Made by a program: the position numbers and the translations under genes
From: an uncultured Lachnospiraceae bacterium
GTDB lineage: Bacteria > Bacillota > Clostridia > Lachnospirales > Lachnospiraceae
Assembly (NCBI GenBank): GCA_910579325.1
Contig: CAJTTU010000093.1
Span: 1-8,451, forward strand
DNA length: 8,451 nucleotides
Direction of reading: 5' to 3'
Notes under the pieces: model-generated
What the model was told of the DNA's origin: nothing
The model's input: the letters and a program-made list of their open reading frames with translations, nothing else
The model's database searches: none
Part shown: piece by piece, positions 6,122-8,451 of the stretch
How the letters are laid out: the number at the start of each line of letters is the position of its first letter
How positions within the stretch are numbered: the first letter of the stretch is position 1

Positions 6122-6631
6122 TTACAGCACCAGCGACGGCGCGGAATATACCCGGCCCGCCAGCTCGCTGTTCAGCATATATAAGCTGCGGGCGTCGTCG
6201 CCGAACAGCTCCATCTTCGTGATCAGGTCCGTGGAGTTCTTCTCCTCCTCGCCCTGCTCCTTGATAAACCAGTCAAGAAACTGGGTTGTCCGGAAATCGT
6301 TTACCTCCTGGGCCGCGGCATAGATCGTATTGATCAGGGAGGTTACATACCTCTCATGCTCCAGACCTGCCTTTAAAGGATCCATCAGCGTCTCAAAGGT
6401 CTTGTCCGGCTTCGCGATCGCTTCCAGCGTAACCACTTCATCGTTGTTATGCAGGTACTGATACATCAGCATGGCATGATCCTGCTCCTCCTTCGCCTGG
6501 ATCTCGTACCAGTTGGAGAATCCGTCCAGCCCCTTCCGGTTGTAAAAATTCGCCATATCCAGATACAGATAAGCGGAGTAAAGCTCCTTGTTAATCTGAT
6601 CGTTCAGTAAAGCCGCCACTTTCTTGTCCAT
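6122..6631 (-). CDS. ftnA: Bacterial non-heme ferritin
   Basis: This 169-residue protein is a cytoplasmic ferritin. The family forms 24-subunit shells that oxidise Fe(II) and store it as a mineral. It is full length for FtnA-type proteins, and the four-helix bundle is evident. All ferroxidase residues expected by comparison with E. coli FtnA are present one position earlier: E16, E49, H52, E93, Q126 and E129, with Y23 beside the centre. The third-iron-site residues E48, E125 and E128 are also present. The heme-binding Met of bacterioferritin is not expected in this type, and the QxxxE/KEEQDHA pattern fits FtnA rather than Dps. ATG has AGGAGG 8 nt upstream. It is a single-gene unit with its own promoter and a terminator at 6050-6096. 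The C-terminus (YSAPSLVL) is the usual short tail. Confidence 0.97.
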   Translation of the reverse strand: MDKKVAALLNDQINKELYSAYLYLDMANFYNRKGLDGFSNWYEIQAKEEQDHAMLMYQYLHNNDEVVTLEAIAKPDKTFETLMDPLKAGLEHERYVTSLINTIYAAAQEVNDFRTTQFLDWFIKEQGEEEKNSTDLITKMELFGDDARSLYMLNSELAGRVYSAPSLVL

Positions 6632-6675
6632 CTCTTATTCCTCCTGATTGTAATAATAATATGATTTTTCGCTAC

Positions 6676-6688
6676 TAGTATTATACTA
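6676..6688. promoter_or_regulatory. Palindrome over the ferritin -10 box (possible Fur/PerR-family operator)
   Basis: TAGTATTATACTA (plus strand) is a perfect 6-1-6 inverted repeat that contains the whole -10 box. Fur and PerR operators in Firmicutes are AT-rich inverted repeats of similar 7-1-7 form. This one matches the PerR consensus core (TATAATNATTATA) at 8 of 12 informative positions. Occupancy would block RNA polymerase. Regulator identity is inference. Confidence 0.45.
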
Positions 6689-6708
6689 TCGTAACATTTT
6701 TATATCAA
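6680..6708 (-). promoter_or_regulatory. Sigma-A promoter of the ferritin gene
   Basis: On the minus strand, TTGATA (6708-6703) is followed by 17 nt and a perfect TATAAT (6685-6680). The predicted start site near 6673 gives a leader of about 40 nt that contains the AGGAGG ribosome binding site. Confidence 0.82.
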
Positions 6709-6746
6709 GACAAAATCCTCCGCGATTTACGCGCAATTTTATCCTT

Positions 6747-7355
6747 TCAAATCCGCTCCAGATCGATAATCCTCGTACAGACGCTCTCCAGCAGCGGCAT
6801 ACTGTGACTCACGGCCAGAAGTCCGATTTCCCTTCGCTCCACTTCCCCGATCAGAAAACTCCAGATCTGGCTCTGGGTAATCAGATCCAGCATCGTGCTG
6901 ATCTCATCCGCCAGAAGAAACCGCGTCCGCTTTCCCAGCGCTCTCGCGATACAGAAGCGCTGCATCTCTCCGCCGGAAATCTCCGCCGGAAAACGGTTTT
7001 TCCAGTCCTCCTCGATTCCCAGCCCCTCCACGATGTCATCCGCGATCTCATCGCCCTGTTTTAACACTTCCCGCATACGCAGACGGGGATTGACCACCTG
7101 CTCCGGATGCTGCCAGATCATCTGCACGGGACAGTATCTTCCATAAAAGTCCAGCGGTTTTCCGTCCAGAAGAACCTCTCCGCCGTCCGGCTTCTCATAG
7201 CCGGATAAAATCTTGCAGAAGGTGGTTTTGCCGAATCCGCTGGGGGCGACAATGCCCACTCTCTCATGACTTTCGATTCGCAGGCTGAAATTCTCCAGAA
7301 TCTGTTTCGTATCTCTGCCATATTGAAAGGATATATTTTTTGCTTCCAGTATCAT
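6747..7355 (-). CDS. ABC importer ATP-binding protein, short DppF/OppF/NikE-like
   Basis: This 202-residue ATPase would energise import of a peptide, nickel or related substrate together with the upstream ATPase and permease. Motifs seen: Walker A APSGFGKT (37-44; the first Gly is Ala), Q-loop MIWQHP (Q82), signature ISGGE (126-130), Walker B FLLADE (146-151), a normal D-loop TMLD (154-157) and switch His H184. QHPEQVVNPRLRM resembles the segment of OppF/DppF/NikE ATPases. It ends right after the nucleotide-binding domain, without the Cys-containing oligopeptide C-terminal region, as in NikE-like short subunits. The ATG at 7355 overlaps the upstream stop (ATGA) and has GGGAGGG 4 nt before it. 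A longer reading from 7460 would only translate the upstream gene's tail in another frame. The substrate is not determinable. Confidence 0.9.
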   Translation of the reverse strand: MILEAKNISFQYGRDTKQILENFSLRIESHERVGIVAPSGFGKTTFCKILSGYEKPDGGEVLLDGKPLDFYGRYCPVQMIWQHPEQVVNPRLRMREVLKQGDEIADDIVEGLGIEEDWKNRFPAEISGGEMQRFCIARALGKRTRFLLADEISTMLDLITQSQIWSFLIGEVERREIGLLAVSHSMPLLESVCTRIIDLERI

Positions 7356-8284
7356 AAGCCCTCCCGCGCGCAGCGGACTCTCCCGCCCCGTACTTCCCGG
7401 CAGGGGATCTCCCCTTTGCACGCCTCCGTATACCATTCGCATCTCGGACCAAAGGGACACCCTTCCGGCATATCCTTCACATAGGGCTGGGTCCCTTTAA
7501 TAAACTGAAATTCGTTCTGGGGCAGCGCCCGCCACAACGCTTTTGAATAAGGATGCCTGAGTGTCTCCTCCGACTGAAAGTCCTTTGCGTCCGCGTCCTC
7601 CACCGTCGTTCCCGCATAGAATACCACTACCCGGTCCGCCACCTCCAGCGCCTGCTCCAGGTCATGGGTGATCAGAAGAACCCCTGCCCCCTGGTCGGCC
7701 AGCTCCCGGAAATGACTCATGACCCGGCGCACCATCGCCATATGCAGGCCCGGCGTCGGCTCGTCCGCGATCACCAGACGGGGATTTCCCATCATGGCGG
7801 TGGACACCAGAACCCTGCGGTTCATGCCGCCGGACAGTTCAAAAGGATACAGCTCCTGCACTTCCTGTTTCAGATGATACCCCTCAAAGATCCGGTCCAG
7901 CTTTTCTCTTGATTTTTTATCCTTTTTTCCTTTTCGTATCTGAGGGCCGATTTTCATCAGCGGATCCAGAAAGGCTACGCTCTGGGGAACCAGCACGATC
8001 TCATTTCCCCGCAGCGCTTTCTGCCGCTCTCTCGTGAGAAGCTCCCCATCGTAAATCAGTTCTCCGCCCATCGTGGCATTGTAAGGCAAAATTCCCAGAA
8101 TGCCATGGGCCAGAAGGCTTTTTCCGGAGCCGCTGGAGCCCACGACGGCCACCATCTCCCCTTCATGAATCGTCACGTCCAGATCCCGGATCACCGGAAG
8201 CCCCGTCTTTTGAAACCCTTTTTCATACTGTTCGAAAGACACGGAAAAATTTCTGATGTCCAGGATAACCTTTTTTTCTTCCAT
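7352..8284 (-). CDS. ABC importer ATP-binding protein, DppD/OppD/NikD-like
   Basis: This 310-residue ATPase is at the cytoplasmic face of an oligopeptide/dipeptide/nickel-family importer. Motifs, numbered from the ATG at 8284: Walker A GSSGSGKS (49-56), Q-loop Q101, signature LSGGM (150-154), Walker B LVIADE (170-175) and switch His H207. The C-terminal oligopeptide-transporter region is present (HPYSKAL near 244-250, then GCPFGPRCEWYTEAC), with Cys 276, 282, 289 and 305. The D-loop is unusual: PTPGLH in place of the common PTTALD. The start is chosen at ATG 8284 because AGGGGTGG lies 5 nt upstream. The in-frame GTG at 8293 would have the ribosome binding site touching it. It follows the permease stop by 11 nt and overlaps the next ATPase by 4 nt, so translation is coupled. 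Confidence 0.93.
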   Translation of the reverse strand: MEEKKVILDIRNFSVSFEQYEKGFQKTGLPVIRDLDVTIHEGEMVAVVGSSGSGKSLLAHGILGILPYNATMGGELIYDGELLTRERQKALRGNEIVLVPQSVAFLDPLMKIGPQIRKGKKDKKSREKLDRIFEGYHLKQEVQELYPFELSGGMNRRVLVSTAMMGNPRLVIADEPTPGLHMAMVRRVMSHFRELADQGAGVLLITHDLEQALEVADRVVVFYAGTTVEDADAKDFQSEETLRHPYSKALWRALPQNEFQFIKGTQPYVKDMPEGCPFGPRCEWYTEACKGEIPCREVRGGRVRCAREGL

Positions 8285-8295
8285 ATGTTCCACCC

Positions 8296-8451
8296 CTATT
8301 TATGCGCGCTGCCCGGATCTAACAGCTTGCGCAGACTTTCTCCCGCCACATCGAACAACACCACCGTAAACACCAGAAAAAGTCCCGGAAACAGCGCCAG
8401 CCACCAGCGTCCCATAGCCAGATATTTCATGCTTTCCGACAAAATAATACC
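8296..8451 (-). CDS. ABC importer permease, DppC/OppC/NikC-like, C-terminal 51 residues (runs off the right edge)
   Basis: Only the 3' end is inside the window; the frame is open to base 8451 and stops with TAG at 8296. The visible part contains LSESMKYLAMGRWWLALFPG, a last membrane helix (LFLVFTVVLFDVAGESL) and RKLLDPGSAHK. This is the hallmark C-terminus of DppC/OppC/NikC-type inner-membrane permeases (pattern RWWLxLFPGLxLxLxVLxFNLLGDxLRDxLDP). It fixes the order permease - ATPase D - ATPase F, standard for such operons. The substrate-binding protein and the second permease would be expected beyond the right edge. Confidence 0.9.
   Translation of the reverse strand, partial: GIILSESMKYLAMGRWWLALFPGLFLVFTVVLFDVAGESLRKLLDPGSAHK

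Noticed and set aside
6721..6733. CGCG-ATTTA-CGCG hairpin after the ABC ATPase stop codon, considered as a terminator
   Set aside because: The stem is only 4 bp and no T-tract follows on the minus strand; it is too weak to call.
7356..7460. Longer N-terminus for the second ABC ATPase starting at 7460
   Set aside because: The extra 35 residues overlap the upstream gene in another frame and do not resemble an ABC domain. The ATGA overlap with GGGAGGG at 7355 is the expected coupled start.
8285..8293. GTG start at 8293 for the DppD-like ATPase
   Set aside because: The Shine-Dalgarno sequence abuts this GTG, while it is correctly spaced for the ATG at 8284.
1..8451. CRISPR arrays, tRNA or rRNA genes, insertion sequences, integrases or attachment sites
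   Set aside because: No regularly spaced repeats, tRNA-like cloverleaf, transposase or recombinase motifs, or terminal inverted repeats were seen.

Overview
The window looks like chromosomal DNA from a low-to-medium-GC Firmicute, most likely a Clostridia member of the Lachnospiraceae type. This rests on strong AGGAGG-type ribosome binding sites, sigma-A promoters with near-consensus -10 boxes, tight overlapping operons, a bacterial non-heme ferritin and an Xre regulator of a kind common in gut Clostridia. No taxonomic marker gene is present, so this is inference. All genes except the Xre regulator lie on the minus strand.

Region 1 (about 5073 down to the left edge) is a tightly packed minus-strand operon. 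Its genes, in transcription order, are an M48-type zinc metallopeptidase (4969-4067), a 540-residue protein that looks like a GTPase-dead dynamin-like protein (4051-2429), a 703-residue dynamin-like GTPase (2398-287) and the start of an unidentified protein that runs off the window (274-1). Gaps are 15, 30 and 12 nt, each carrying a Shine-Dalgarno sequence. A good sigma-A promoter (5073-5045) precedes the peptidase gene. The set combines a catalytic dynamin, a degenerate dynamin and a HExxH peptidase, and is the most interesting part of the window. A membrane-remodelling or membrane-quality/stress function, possibly phage defence, is a reasonable guess but is not shown by the sequence.

Region 2 (5046-6121) holds a small Sel1/TPR-like helical protein on the minus strand and a divergent Xre-family regulator on the plus strand. 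They share a 187-bp AT-rich intergenic region with two clear dyads that may be operators. The Xre gene ends before a strong two-way terminator shared with the ferritin gene.

Region 3 (6122-6708) is a ferritin gene with complete ferroxidase-site residues, its own sigma-A promoter, and a palindrome lying exactly over the -10 box.

Region 4 (6747 to the right edge) is the distal part of an oligopeptide/dipeptide/nickel-type ABC importer operon: the C-terminal end of a DppC/OppC-like permease, a DppD/OppD-like ATPase with an altered D-loop, and a short DppF/NikE-like ATPase whose start overlaps the preceding stop (ATGA). The substrate cannot be read from these genes.
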